NCBI RefSeq assembly: GCF_012271765.1
Contig: NZ_VRKO01000005.1
Coordinates: 124,001 to 188,000 of the forward strand
Reading direction: 5' to 3'
Origin: Erwinia rhapontici
Lineage (GTDB): Bacteria > Pseudomonadota > Gammaproteobacteria > Enterobacterales > Enterobacteriaceae
DNA: 64,000 nucleotides
The translations under genes and the position numbers were made by a program. Under the pieces are notes generated by a model. That model was not told the DNA's origin, made no database searches, and saw only the letters and a list, made by a program, of their open reading frames with translations. This document shows positions 48,804 to 58,623 of this stretch, piece after piece. Within the stretch, counting starts at the first letter, position 1, and each line of letters begins with the position of its first letter.

Positions 48804-49979
48804 TCAGTTAGCCATAATGCTGGCGGCCAGCTGGGCACTGCCAGAGGTGTTGCCAATCAGTTCGGTCAGCAGGTTGTTTACGCCGTCACTCATCGGTGTA
48901 AAACGGGTCTCCGGTGAGCGGGCGACCACGATAAATACCCCGACACTGTACTGCGGCACCATCGCCATATAGGTGATGAAACCGCCGCCGCCGCCGGTTT
49001 TTTCAATAATGCCAGGGCGGCCGTCACGCGGTGCCATATACACCCAACCCATTCCCAGTGCATCGGCGCGGCCCGGTACATCCATCCCATCGACTTTGGT
49101 TAACTGACTGCGCTGATAAATCATAGTTTGCAGACGGTCTGCCTGTGGGCTGCGGCTGTGAACATCAGAGGCGAGGAACTGCTGCATCCAACGGCCCATA
49201 TCATCCGGTGTGGAGTAAACGCCGCCGCTGCCGATGGCTGCCAGCGAGTTATTGCACGGGCTTGGGCTTTTGGCCGGGATCATCAGACGGCCACATTGCT
49301 CAGGAGAAGGCGTAAAGGTGGTGTCTTTCATCCCCAGGGGACGGGTGACTTTTTCCTGCAACAGCGCAGGATAGGGTTTGCCCCCGGCGCGGGCCAGCGC
49401 ATCACCCAGCAGGTCAAAGCCGAGGTTAGAGTAACCTGCCCGTTCACCCGGCGCCCACTTAAGCTGTGCGGTGCGCAGCCAGTTCCAGCGCTGACTGTTG
49501 GTCGGCCAGGTAAACACAGCGCGATTCGCTTTGCCGCCGGGTTGCTCACGCGGTAAGGCGCTGGTGTGGGTCGCCAGGTTGATCAGGCGAATCGGCTGGC
49601 CGTTAAAGCTGGGCACCTTGCTGCCAGGCGGGGCGAATTTACTCAGAGGATCGTTAAGCTGAAGCCGGCCTTCTTCGGCCAGTTTGACCATCACTTCGCT
49701 GGTCATCAGCTTGCTGAGCGAGGCAATGCGCACCAGTGAATCTTTTTGCGGTCGTTGCGCACTGCCGGGGCGTGTGACTCCGCGGCTGACAAAAATTCGC
49801 TGGTTGGCATCAATCGCCACCATTGCCATACCGCTGGCTTTGGTGTTGTAGAAAATATTGTCGGCGTAGCGTTCGACCGTCTGCGACGCCAGCAGCGGAT
49901 CGGGCTTGGGTTGTGCCTGGCTTTGCAGTGGCAGCGCCAGCGCAGGGAGCAGCAGAAAAGCATAAAGCGATGATTTCAA
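48804..49979 (-). CDS. ampH: D-alanyl-D-alanine carboxypeptidase/endopeptidase AmpH
   Basis: Class C beta-lactamase-fold penicillin-binding protein that trims peptidoglycan in the periplasm; it is not a resistance beta-lactamase. It has 391 residues (E. coli 385), with a signal peptide ending QSQAQP. The active-site motifs are S87-L-S-K90, Y183-S-N185 and K327-T-G329 followed by GGGG. Close AmpH matches include THTSALPREQPGG and the AAIGSGGVYSTPDD segment. Confidence 0.93.
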   Translation of the reverse strand: MKSSLYAFLLLPALALPLQSQAQPKPDPLLASQTVERYADNIFYNTKASGMAMVAIDANQRIFVSRGVTRPGSAQRPQKDSLVRIASLSKLMTSEVMVKLAEEGRLQLNDPLSKFAPPGSKVPSFNGQPIRLINLATHTSALPREQPGGKANRAVFTWPTNSQRWNWLRTAQLKWAPGERAGYSNLGFDLLGDALARAGGKPYPALLQEKVTRPLGMKDTTFTPSPEQCGRLMIPAKSPSPCNNSLAAIGSGGVYSTPDDMGRWMQQFLASDVHSRSPQADRLQTMIYQRSQLTKVDGMDVPGRADALGMGWVYMAPRDGRPGIIEKTGGGGGFITYMAMVPQYSVGVFIVVARSPETRFTPMSDGVNNLLTELIGNTSGSAQLAASIMAN

Positions 49980-50072
49980 AGGGCGTGCATCCCTGTCAGT
50001 AAATGGATAACGCTTTATAGTAGATTTTCTGATTTTATCTGCAAGTTTTTCCTGTGGAGAAAACGTGCCCTG

Positions 50073-52367
50073 TCAGGGCTGCGGGGTAACCCGCAGACTG
50101 ACAAGGCCAACGCCCAGTTTTCGGGCCGCAAAGCCATCAATAACACCCACGCTGGACTCCACCGGCGCGGGAGGTGTGATCACAATGTCGCGTACCTTCC
50201 CGGGATTGCTGACCTGAAGCGTCAGCGTGCTATCCTGCTCGCCAAAAGTGACCTGTTGTTGCCACTCGCCTACCTTGACGGTGATCGGGCGCAGGGCATT
50301 CTCGCCAAAGGCACGCGCGGTCAGCGTCAGCGTAAAGTCGGCAGGTAACGGCTCCAGATACTGCACGGTAATCTGTGGCAGCAGATTGGCATCGGACCAG
50401 CGGCCCCAGGGCTCAACGTAGGAGAGACCCGACACTTTCTGTACCTGCTGTGGCAGGCCAGGCAGGTTAAACAGGATGCTGTCAGAACGATACTTGAGGT
50501 CGACATCAGCAATCTGTAATTGCGTGACGCTGCGCTGATATTGTTCATCACTCGATACGGTTTTCGCCGGGAAGGTAATCTTGCCGAGCGTACCGCCCGC
50601 CTGAACCTCTGAGATCGTCGGGGACGTATTCAGCGTACCGTTCGCCACACACAGGCCGCTGTGCATCGCCAGCTTCTCATCCCACACGCTGCCGATCTTG
50701 TAGCAGCGATCAATCCAGACAAACTTTTCATCAGGCGCGAATTTTGCCAGTTGCTGCTTCAGTGGCGTGGCAAGCCAGGTATCGAACTTCGGTTCAATTT
50801 TGCCGGGCATCACGGAGAGCAACAGCGGTAGCTTGAAATGTGAGCCGGAGAAACTAAAGGTATTTTTCTCCGTATCGACTTTGTAATCAGAGATCGTTTT
50901 CGGGAAGTTCCACAGCTGGATCACGTCCGGCTTCCACTGATTAATTTTCTCTTTGATATTGAGATAAGTGGTGGAAAGTGAGGTTGACGACAGGCTGCTG
51001 CGGCCCAGGCCGATAAAGTTATCGCCGCCCATGGCATCCAGCACCGTGGCACCGTTATCCAGCGTGTTGCGCTTAACGTTGATGATCCGGCTGCTGACAT
51101 CATCACCGCGCAGCATAAAGAACAGATCGCGGCGGTCGTGCTGATTCAGGTATTTAAACGCCGTGTTGTTCATTGCCAGATGATCGGAGCTGACGACAAT
51201 AATGGTGTTTTTAAAGTACGGTGTGGCACGGATTTTCGCGATAAGTTTTGCGATATGCTCCTGACCGCAGGCCACGGCGGCGAAGGATTTGTTCTCTTTG
51301 CCTTCAAACGGATACGACTTGCGCTGGCAGCTGCGTGAGATAAATCCATCGGGATGATGAGTATCCACGGTCAGGGCAAACAGCGAGAACGGCTGGTTTT
51401 TTTGCGCCAGTTCGAGGTATTTCTCAAACACGATGTCGAGCACGGTATCGTCGTACCAGCCCCAGTCATTACGGTATTTCGGGTCTTTGACCACGCCTGA
51501 AAGCTCTTTAAAGCCATACATATGGTCGAAGCCGTGGGACGACAGGAACAGATCTTTTCCGGCAAAACTCAGGCTGGCACCCTGGTAAAAATAGTTCTGA
51601 TAGCCAGAGGACTTCAGAATGTCACCCAGGCAGATGTTTTGCGGGTAAAAGCTGGACAGTGAACTGGAGGCGTTGCCGTCAAACGGCGCAAACAGCGGGA
51701 TGCCGCACTGCGAAGCCACCATACCGGCAATGGTGTATTCGGTGCCGGGAAGCTGTTCGGTGTTGCTGAAGTCCACCGCGCTGTTTTTGATATCAGACAG
51801 CTCCGGGGCGAGTTTCGGGAACGCGTTTTCATCAAAGTAGGTGCGCTCCAGGCTCTCCGCGTAGATATAGACCAGGTTCGGACGCTCGCCGCGCAGGGTT
51901 TTTCCCGGCACTTTGTAGTGGGCGTCAAAATCCGACTCCCCTTTGCTGACCTGTGACTTTATTAATGCAGTCACTTGTTGATACGCCGGTGTGGTTTTTA
52001 TCGATGCCAGCGCCAGCAACAGTGCCAGCGCACTATAAAGTTGACTGTAATTGTGGCTTTTTCGCAGTCGTAATACCCAGGATAATAATAAAAACACCAG
52101 GAATAAACTTATTAATAGCCCGACTGCCGGCAGAATATACTTCTGTAATCCGGCACCGCTCAGGCTGCTGGTAATCGTATAAATCACCGCGTCATTAATG
52201 CCTTCACCGGTAAAATAGTTACTGGCAAACAGGGACGCATTAAGAATGATATAGATGCCGAGCAGAGCCAGCACCGCAGAAAACCACAGCTTATGACGTC
52301 CCGCCTTCCATGCGTAGAGAGAAGCTGATGCAGTAAAAAAGAGTAGCGATAACCATTCTGAAACCAT
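50073..52367 (-). CDS. opgB: Phosphoglycerol transferase I
   Basis: Inner-membrane enzyme that moves phosphoglycerol from phosphatidylglycerol to osmoregulated periplasmic glucans. It has 764 residues (E. coli OpgB 763), with four N-terminal helices and then an LTA-synthase/sulfatase-like catalytic domain. Recognisable parts are LVYIYAESLERTYFDENAFP (nucleophile region near T/S), LPGTEYTIAGMVASQCGIPL and VDTHHPDGFISR with VVSSDHLAMNNTA as metal sites. The C-terminal soluble domain is full length. In E. coli opgB lies near yjjA. Confidence 0.95.
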   Translation of the reverse strand: MVSEWLSLLFFTASASLYAWKAGRHKLWFSAVLALLGIYIILNASLFASNYFTGEGINDAVIYTITSSLSGAGLQKYILPAVGLLISLFLVFLLLSWVLRLRKSHNYSQLYSALALLLALASIKTTPAYQQVTALIKSQVSKGESDFDAHYKVPGKTLRGERPNLVYIYAESLERTYFDENAFPKLAPELSDIKNSAVDFSNTEQLPGTEYTIAGMVASQCGIPLFAPFDGNASSSLSSFYPQNICLGDILKSSGYQNYFYQGASLSFAGKDLFLSSHGFDHMYGFKELSGVVKDPKYRNDWGWYDDTVLDIVFEKYLELAQKNQPFSLFALTVDTHHPDGFISRSCQRKSYPFEGKENKSFAAVACGQEHIAKLIAKIRATPYFKNTIIVVSSDHLAMNNTAFKYLNQHDRRDLFFMLRGDDVSSRIINVKRNTLDNGATVLDAMGGDNFIGLGRSSLSSTSLSTTYLNIKEKINQWKPDVIQLWNFPKTISDYKVDTEKNTFSFSGSHFKLPLLLSVMPGKIEPKFDTWLATPLKQQLAKFAPDEKFVWIDRCYKIGSVWDEKLAMHSGLCVANGTLNTSPTISEVQAGGTLGKITFPAKTVSSDEQYQRSVTQLQIADVDLKYRSDSILFNLPGLPQQVQKVSGLSYVEPWGRWSDANLLPQITVQYLEPLPADFTLTLTARAFGENALRPITVKVGEWQQQVTFGEQDSTLTLQVSNPGKVRDIVITPPAPVESSVGVIDGFAARKLGVGLVSLRVTPQP

Positions 52368-53096
52368 GAGATCGATTTTTACCCTGTCTGTGACGCAATC
52401 CTTGTCAGGTGCCTGCGAAGTGATGAATCAAAAATGTAACGAATTAATTTAACGCAACAAATTATCCCTGGCAACATTCAAGGTGGACAGGAAAATGTGA
52501 GGTTACAGGGGGTTGGATCACTGTGGTTTAACCTTTGTTTAAGTTAATGTGGCGAAATCCGAATAATTGATAAGCAGGGCGTGCAGACGGATCGGCTGAT
52601 GTGTGAGGGCGACATACTCGGCGAGACAAGGTGGCTGCGGGTCAGGCGGGCTCAGGGTTGCCTGTTACGGTGAAACGAGGGGGCGTGAAAATTAATAGTG
52701 TTAACCTTTTCCCCGTCGGGGAAATAATTAGAAAAATCAGATTTGGCTCACACATTCCGGCCACTGCCGGGAAGCTTCTTCGATTGTCTGGCCGGATTCC
52801 CGCTCAGAAAACGGGTGCCGCCGCAGCGTAAAACGGCCTGTGCAGAGAAAGAATGACGAGAAAAGATGTTTTCTGTATTCCCTGCATCAATCAGATATAT
52901 CTACCTATTTTATAAAAATAACAAAAATAAAGCACAATATGATTAATTATATGACTAAAGTTACCCTTTGAAATGTTTGCTTAATTTATTTTCGGCGTAA
53001 ACAGCACAAAACAGTACAGCAGGTGAGTCTTTTTCAATTCGGTTCAGGCTACTATTTTTGTGCTATTTATTTGACTATATTACGCAGGAATAAAAA
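52368..53096. other. Long leader/regulatory region before the porin gene
   Basis: 729 bp between the divergent opgB and porin starts, with no credible gene; a 66-codon frame at 52631-52831 starts with GTG and lacks support. The left half is mixed in composition, and the right 220 bp (52880-53096) is strongly AT-rich, as in many outer-membrane-protein promoters. TTGACT-like and TATATT-like hexamers occur near 53070-53085. A regulated promoter with a long 5' UTR is likely but cannot be placed. Confidence 0.5.
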
Positions 53097-54248
53097 ATGT
53101 TAACAAAGATGCGCATTTTAACTCAGGCCATTGGTCTGGGGCTGATTGTCGGCAGTGCTTCATTTGCTGCCCAGGCTGAGATTACCGTACTGAAGCAGGA
53201 CCCTCAGGCCGGTGACCCCTTAAGCCGTCTGAATTTTACCGTGGGCGGCAGCATTCGTCCTCAGTTCAATAATATGACCGGCGATAGTGATAAAGGTTCC
53301 TATAAAAGAAATGGTTTTGATGGCGGTACCCGTTTCCGCTTCGCCGCTGATTATTATCTGTTTGATGACATTAGCTGGATCAGTTATTACGAACTGGGTG
53401 TCAATATTCCGGCGCTGGTTGGTTGGGATAATCATCATGCCGAGGGGGCAAATAATACCTCGCGCCGTATGTTATATACCGGCCTGAAAAGTAATACCTG
53501 GGGCCAGTTGACCTTCGGCCAGCAGAATAGCGTTTATTACGATGTGGTGGGTGCCAAAACTGATATCTGGGATTACGACATGGTAGGCCAGGCACCGGGT
53601 AACGGCATTAACGGCGATTACGACGGTTCTTACCGCTCACGCAAAATGCTGAAATATAAAAACACCTTTGGCGATGCCGATGTCTATGCCTCTTACCTGT
53701 TCTCTGACAGCGACTATCTGCCAGGCAACGGCCTGCGTTACAAGCGTGAAGGCGGTGGCTCACTGGGTGTGGATTACCACATCACCAAAGACCTGACGTG
53801 GGGCACCGCATGGAACTACACCCGTGCCGAAATGCGCAATCCGGGCAACAGTGATGAGAAGACGTACGATCAGAACATCGTAGGTACTGCGCTGAGCTGG
53901 CAGCCGGATAACTGGACCTTCACCGTCGGTGGCGGCTGGTACGATAACTTCCTCACCACCAAAAAAGCCGATGTGAATAACTACTTCTCGGGTAACGCGT
54001 GGGGGGTGGAATACCTCGCCGGTTATACCGTGCCGGTCGGCGCTTATGGCCTGAAGTCTGTGATGCCGTACGTTATGGGCGACCGTCTGCAGTATGTCAC
54101 CGGGCGTGATTACCAGCGCATTGATAACGGCGTGGGGGTGACCTTTAAACTGGATTACGGTTTCCGTGTTGATTATGAACACGTGTTTACCTCCAGCACC
54201 GACGATCTGGGTGATATGAACCTGGTCCGTCTGCGTTACGACTTCTAA
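53097..54248 (+). CDS. Outer-membrane porin of a probable oligogalactoside locus
   Basis: A 383-residue outer-membrane beta-barrel. The signal peptide (ILTQAIGLGLIVGSASFAAQ, ending AQA) precedes the mature EITVLKQDP. The body alternates aromatic and polar strands, has the porin-like GGSIRPQFN and KNTFGDADVYASYLFSD, and ends VRLRYDF, with terminal Phe as needed for barrel assembly. It resembles porins that accompany sugar-utilisation genes rather than OmpC/F of the housekeeping type, but I cannot name the substrate from sequence. AGGA lies 7 bases before the ATG. The symporter and GH42 genes follow. Confidence 0.8.
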   Translation: MLTKMRILTQAIGLGLIVGSASFAAQAEITVLKQDPQAGDPLSRLNFTVGGSIRPQFNNMTGDSDKGSYKRNGFDGGTRFRFAADYYLFDDISWISYYELGVNIPALVGWDNHHAEGANNTSRRMLYTGLKSNTWGQLTFGQQNSVYYDVVGAKTDIWDYDMVGQAPGNGINGDYDGSYRSRKMLKYKNTFGDADVYASYLFSDSDYLPGNGLRYKREGGGSLGVDYHITKDLTWGTAWNYTRAEMRNPGNSDEKTYDQNIVGTALSWQPDNWTFTVGGGWYDNFLTTKKADVNNYFSGNAWGVEYLAGYTVPVGAYGLKSVMPYVMGDRLQYVTGRDYQRIDNGVGVTFKLDYGFRVDYEHVFTSSTDDLGDMNLVRLRYDF

Positions 54249-54458
54249 GTCTTTACTGGCGCTCTGGCATTAGCCGGGGCGTCAGTGTGCTTTCCCACGC
54301 GTTTTTCCTCTCCCCGGCGTGAGTTACCTCACAAACCTTTCGGTAGCAGCAGATTTTTCTATGTTGCCAGCGTGTCACTCCTGCTTTGTCGAATTAATTG
54401 GCGTTAAGTTAGCGCATCTCATAACGGTAATCAGGCCGTCATATGGAAGAGGTGCATC

Positions 54459-55694
54459 ATGTTTAAGATTGAAAAAAATTATTTGATGTGTTGCCTGTTT
54501 TTTTTGTTTTTCTTTATTGGCTGGGGCAGTTGTTATCCGTATCTTTCATTGTGGCTGACCGATACCATCGGCATTGATTATGCAGATGTGGGGCTGGTTT
54601 ATTCCTTTACCGCTATTGTTTCTGTCTGCGTACAACCCCTGTTTGGTTTTGTTGCCGATCGTCTGGTATTTCGTAAGCATCTAATGTGGATGCTGGCGAT
54701 CATTATTACGATTTTTGCTCCTTACTGGATTTGGGTCTTTGCTCCACTGTTAAAATATAATGTGATCCTCGGTGCATTTGCCGGGGGTGTGTATATCGGC
54801 CTGGCATTTGGTGCGGGGTGTGGGGTATGCGAAGCCTATATTGATAAAGTCAGCCGTATGACCGGCTTTGAGTTTGGCCGCGCCCGGATGTTTGGCGGAA
54901 TTGGTGCTGCGATTGGGACGTTCCTGGCGGGCGAACTGTACGGGATTAACCAGGATTATATTTTCTGGATGGCCAGCGCAGGGGGGATTGCCCTGATGCT
55001 GATTGTCTGGAAAACCGATCCGAAGGTGGCTGCCGTTGCCAGCGCTGCTGTCGCCCCCCGCACACCGGTGACGTTGCAGGATGTTCGTAACCTGCTAAAA
55101 CTGCGTAAGTTCTGGTTTTTCTGCCTCTATATGGTGGGCGTGGGCGCCGTGTATGAGACCTACGACCAGCAGTTTGCCATCTACTACAGCCATTTTTTCT
55201 CGTCTAAAGCGCGCGGCGCTGAAGTATTTGGCTATCTGTACACCGCGCAGATATTTCTCGATGCCGTGGTGATGTTCTTTGCGCCCTGGTTCGTCAATAA
55301 AATAGGCCCTAAAAATGCACTGATTTACTGTGGTCTGATTATGAGTCTGCGTATTATTGGTTCCGCTTATGCTGTCGGACCGGTATCCATTAGCGCAGTG
55401 AAAATGCTGCATGGTTTCGAAAGTTCGGTATTTTTGGTCGCGGGATTAAAATATATCATCGCCAACTTTAATCCCTGGTTATCTGCCACGGTTTATCTGA
55501 TTGGGTTCCAGTTCTCTAAACGCTTCAGTGAAATTTTCCTCTCCAGCGGTATTGGTCATATGTACAAAAATATGGGCTTTGCTGATAGCTATATCATTCT
55601 TGGCAGCGTTGCACTGGTGTTTACCGCTATTTCATTCTTCACGCTGGAAGGCACGCGTTTGTTTGCCCGCCGCAATCATATTATTACTGAATAA
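54459..55694 (+). CDS. LacY-family oligosaccharide:H+ symporter
   Basis: Major facilitator of the oligosaccharide:H+ symporter family, 411 residues with 12 helices. Much of the LacY machinery is kept: CEAYIDKVSRMTGFEFGRAR holds the counterparts of LacY Glu126 and Arg144, SLRIIGSAY holds Arg302, and KMLHGFE holds Lys319, His322 and Glu325. By hand alignment the galactoside-binding Glu269 of LacY corresponds to Ile here (YLYTAQIFLDAVVMFF against YVTTMGELLNASIMFF), which suggests a different substrate. It precedes the GH42 gene by 10 bp and presumably feeds it. Confidence 0.87.
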   Translation: MFKIEKNYLMCCLFFLFFFIGWGSCYPYLSLWLTDTIGIDYADVGLVYSFTAIVSVCVQPLFGFVADRLVFRKHLMWMLAIIITIFAPYWIWVFAPLLKYNVILGAFAGGVYIGLAFGAGCGVCEAYIDKVSRMTGFEFGRARMFGGIGAAIGTFLAGELYGINQDYIFWMASAGGIALMLIVWKTDPKVAAVASAAVAPRTPVTLQDVRNLLKLRKFWFFCLYMVGVGAVYETYDQQFAIYYSHFFSSKARGAEVFGYLYTAQIFLDAVVMFFAPWFVNKIGPKNALIYCGLIMSLRIIGSAYAVGPVSISAVKMLHGFESSVFLVAGLKYIIANFNPWLSATVYLIGFQFSKRFSEIFLSSGIGHMYKNMGFADSYIILGSVALVFTAISFFTLEGTRLFARRNHIITE

Positions 55695-55704
55695 GGGGGA
55701 GAAA

Positions 55705-57711
55705 ATGTCTCAACTCTATTACGGAGTGGCTTACTACGACGAATATATGCCGGAGGAGCGGCTGGAAAAAGATATCGCCATGATGCTTGATGCCGGAATC
55801 AATGTGGTGCGTATCGCGGAATCGACATGGAGTACGCTGGAGCCGCAGGAAGGGGAGTACAACTTCAGGCATATTGATCGCGTGCTGGATGCCATGCAGC
55901 ACGCAGGCATCCATGTGATTATCGGCACCCCGACTTACGCCATTCCTGCCTGGCTGGCGAAAAAACACCCGGAGGTGATGGTTACCACGGTTTCCGGGCA
56001 GCAGAAGTATGGTCGTCGTCAGATTATGGATATTGTCAGCCCGGTTTTTCTGAGTTACGCCGAAAACATCATCCGTGTGCTGCTAGACCATGTGCAGCAC
56101 CATCCGGCGATTATTGGCTACCAGCTGGATAACGAAACCAAACACTACGATAACGTCGGGCCGGAGATGCGGCAGCAGTTTATTCACAGCCTGCAACGGC
56201 GTTACCCCGATATCCGTCAGATGAATGTCGACTTTGGGCTGGACTACTGGAGTAATCGCATTGATAACTGGCAGGATTTCCCGCCACCAGAGAGTACGAT
56301 CAATGCCAGCCTGGGCAGTGCCTTTGCTGCGTTCCAGCGTCAGAAAGTGACCGATTATCTCGCCTGGCAAAGCCGGATTGTCGCCGAATATAAGCAGCCA
56401 GAGCAGTTTATCACTCATAACTTTGATTTTGAGTGGCGCGGTTACTCGTACGGTATCCAGCCACGTGTGGATCATTTTGCTGCGGCCGAAGCACTCACGA
56501 TTGCGGGGGTGGATATCTACCATCCCTCCCAGCAACAGCTGACCGGGCGGGAGATTGCCTTTGGTGGGGATGTGACGCGCGGGCTAAAGCAGGGGGCAAA
56601 TTATCTGGTGCTGGAAACCCAGGCGCAGGGCTTCGCCCAGTGGACGCCGTATCCCGGCCAGCTGCGTTTGCAGGCCTTCAGCCATATTGCCTCCGGGGCC
56701 AAAATGGTGTCGTACTGGCACTGGCATTCGATCCATAATTCGTTTGAGACATACTGGAAAGGGCTGTTAAGTCATGATTTTTCAGCAAATCCCACCTATC
56801 TTGAAGCTAAAACGATTGGCGCTGATTTTGCCCGTCTGTCCGCCACGCTGGATTCCCTGCGCTGTGAAAACGATGTGGCGATTTTAGTCAGCAATACCGC
56901 GATGGAAGCCTTTAACTGGTTTAAGCCGGGAGATGCGCAGACCAATGTCTATAACGATATTTTCCGCCGTTTCTATGATGCACTCTACGACGCGAATATT
57001 GGCGTGGACATTATCAACGATGTTGATGTGGACAGCGCACGCTACCGGGTGATTGTGGTGCCTGCGTTGTATGCTGCCGATGATGCGCTGTTGATGCGAA
57101 TTAACCGCTATATTGAGGCGGGCGGTCAGGCCTTAATTGGTTTCAAAAGTGGCTTCAGCGATCAGCATGTTAAAGTGCGGACAGAGCGTCAGCCCGGGAT
57201 TCTTAACCAGAGCTGCCGCGTCAGCTACAGCCAGTTCGCCCTGCCACAGCAGGTGACACTGAACAGCTGTTCCGATCTGCAACTGGATCAGGATGAGCCG
57301 GTAGAGCTGTGGATGGAGCTGTTGACACCGGATAACGATCCGCGTGTGCAGGTACTGGCGCGCTATCAGCATCCGGCGTGGGGTGACTATGCGGCGATCA
57401 CCGAAGCTGACTATGGTGCGGGCAGGGCGATCTATCTGGGCTTCCTTGCGGGGCAATCCCTGATTGCCCGCCTGGTCCAGCGGTTGAGTGGTGAAACAGT
57501 CGGGTATACGTTCCCACTGATTACCCGTAAAACGATCAATAAAGCGGGTAACCCGCTGATGTTCTGTTTTAATTATTCAGCGACGGCGATACGCTTTAGT
57601 CTGCCTCAGGCGGCAGAGGACGTGCTTCACGGAGGTCGTGTGAACGCGGGAACCGAGGTTTGCCTCGATCCCTGGGGCGTGCATATTTATCAATTTACGC
57701 CGGGAGACTGA
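55705..57711 (+). CDS. GH42 family beta-galactosidase
   Basis: Cytoplasmic glycoside hydrolase family 42 enzyme, 668 residues, the usual family length. The TIM barrel begins YYGVAYYDEYMPEERLEKDI. The acid/base Glu144 is in YQLDNET and the nucleophile Glu304 in LVLETQAQGFAQW. A trimerisation (Rossmann-like) domain and a small C-terminal beta domain follow. There is no signal peptide, so substrates must be imported by the symporter. The start at 55705 has GGGGGAG upstream; the reading frame extends into the symporter gene and that part is not used. GH42 enzymes favour beta-1,4- or beta-1,3-galactosides, such as those from plant galactan. Confidence 0.92.
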   Translation: MSQLYYGVAYYDEYMPEERLEKDIAMMLDAGINVVRIAESTWSTLEPQEGEYNFRHIDRVLDAMQHAGIHVIIGTPTYAIPAWLAKKHPEVMVTTVSGQQKYGRRQIMDIVSPVFLSYAENIIRVLLDHVQHHPAIIGYQLDNETKHYDNVGPEMRQQFIHSLQRRYPDIRQMNVDFGLDYWSNRIDNWQDFPPPESTINASLGSAFAAFQRQKVTDYLAWQSRIVAEYKQPEQFITHNFDFEWRGYSYGIQPRVDHFAAAEALTIAGVDIYHPSQQQLTGREIAFGGDVTRGLKQGANYLVLETQAQGFAQWTPYPGQLRLQAFSHIASGAKMVSYWHWHSIHNSFETYWKGLLSHDFSANPTYLEAKTIGADFARLSATLDSLRCENDVAILVSNTAMEAFNWFKPGDAQTNVYNDIFRRFYDALYDANIGVDIINDVDVDSARYRVIVVPALYAADDALLMRINRYIEAGGQALIGFKSGFSDQHVKVRTERQPGILNQSCRVSYSQFALPQQVTLNSCSDLQLDQDEPVELWMELLTPDNDPRVQVLARYQHPAWGDYAAITEADYGAGRAIYLGFLAGQSLIARLVQRLSGETVGYTFPLITRKTINKAGNPLMFCFNYSATAIRFSLPQAAEDVLHGGRVNAGTEVCLDPWGVHIYQFTPGD

Positions 57712-57744
57712 GGCAGTGGGGTAACCGGTGAACAGAGCAGAATT

Positions 57745-58617
57745 ATGGAACTCAATCAGCAGGATATGGTGAATGACTCACCCTTGATGAAAAGTTTTAC
57801 CTTCAGCGCCTGGCTGGTGGCCGGTTTTACCCCCATTTCACGTGGCAGCAAACTGGATTACTACATTAATCGTCCGGAGGGCATGAAGGGCTATATCCTG
57901 CATCTGACCCTGCGCGGTGAGGGACGCATTCGGGCCGGATGCCGCGATATTGCCAGCCGGGAGAACGATCTTTTCCTGTTTCCTCCCGGCGTGGCGCATC
58001 ATTATGGCCGCGCCGAACATCATGAACATTGGGATCATCTGTGGATCTACTTTCTGCCACGGCCATACTGGCTTGACTGGTTGCGCTGGGATCAGGTGAT
58101 CAATGGCATCGGCATCACCTCCCTGCCACTCGGCCAGCCGAGTGAACAGGCGCAGCGACTGTTCCTTGAAGTGATTCAGCAGAATGGCCGTAGTGGTTTG
58201 CTGGCGGAAGCACTGGCGATGAATGCCCTGGAACGCTTGATTATTGACTGTTTTCAGCGGCAACCGCTGTGCAGCCATCAGACCATTGAGCCGCGTATTA
58301 GTACGCTGTGCCAGTATCTTAACGACCACCTGGCTGAGGATCTGACCATTGAGCAACTGGCCCGTCAGGTCTTTCTTTCACCGTCGCGCGTCGCCCATCT
58401 GTTTAAACGTGAAATGAAGATGACGATCTTTGCCTGGCGTGAACAACAAAGGGTCATCCGCGCCAGTAATCTTTTGCAGTCGACCCATCTCAGTATTGCC
58501 CAAGTGGCCCTGACGGTGGGATATGACGATGCGCTCTATTTTTCCCGCATCTTTCGTCAGCATGTTGGTGTCAGCCCGAGAGAGTATAAAAAACGCTACG
58601 AGCTGCTGCCAGTCTGA
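57745..58617 (+). CDS. AraC-family regulator (arabinose-binding-like domain)
   Basis: A 290-residue regulator very similar in layout to E. coli AraC (292). The N-terminal cupin sensor has LVAGFTPISRG, RPEGMKGYILHLTLRGEG and LFLFPPGVAHHYGR. The C-terminal double helix-turn-helix (ISTLCQYLNDHLAEDLTIEQ, LARQVFLSPSRVAHLFKRE, DDALYFSRIFRQHVGVSPRE) is complete. It lies 33 bp after the GH42 gene on the same strand and probably controls the porin-symporter-GH42 genes in response to a sugar. It is not araC itself, as no ara genes are present. Confidence 0.87.
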   Translation: MELNQQDMVNDSPLMKSFTFSAWLVAGFTPISRGSKLDYYINRPEGMKGYILHLTLRGEGRIRAGCRDIASRENDLFLFPPGVAHHYGRAEHHEHWDHLWIYFLPRPYWLDWLRWDQVINGIGITSLPLGQPSEQAQRLFLEVIQQNGRSGLLAEALAMNALERLIIDCFQRQPLCSHQTIEPRISTLCQYLNDHLAEDLTIEQLARQVFLSPSRVAHLFKREMKMTIFAWREQQRVIRASNLLQSTHLSIAQVALTVGYDDALYFSRIFRQHVGVSPREYKKRYELLPV

Positions 58618-58623
58618 CGTGCC

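Noticed and set aside
48804..49979. Acquired AmpC-type resistance beta-lactamase
   Set aside because: Sequence follows AmpH throughout (THTSALPREQPGG, AAIGSGGVYSTPDD), a chromosomal peptidoglycan enzyme, not a resistance determinant.
52631..52831. 66-codon GTG-started frame between opgB and the porin
   Set aside because: No ribosome-binding site, no recognisable features and a poor start; probably part of a regulatory region.
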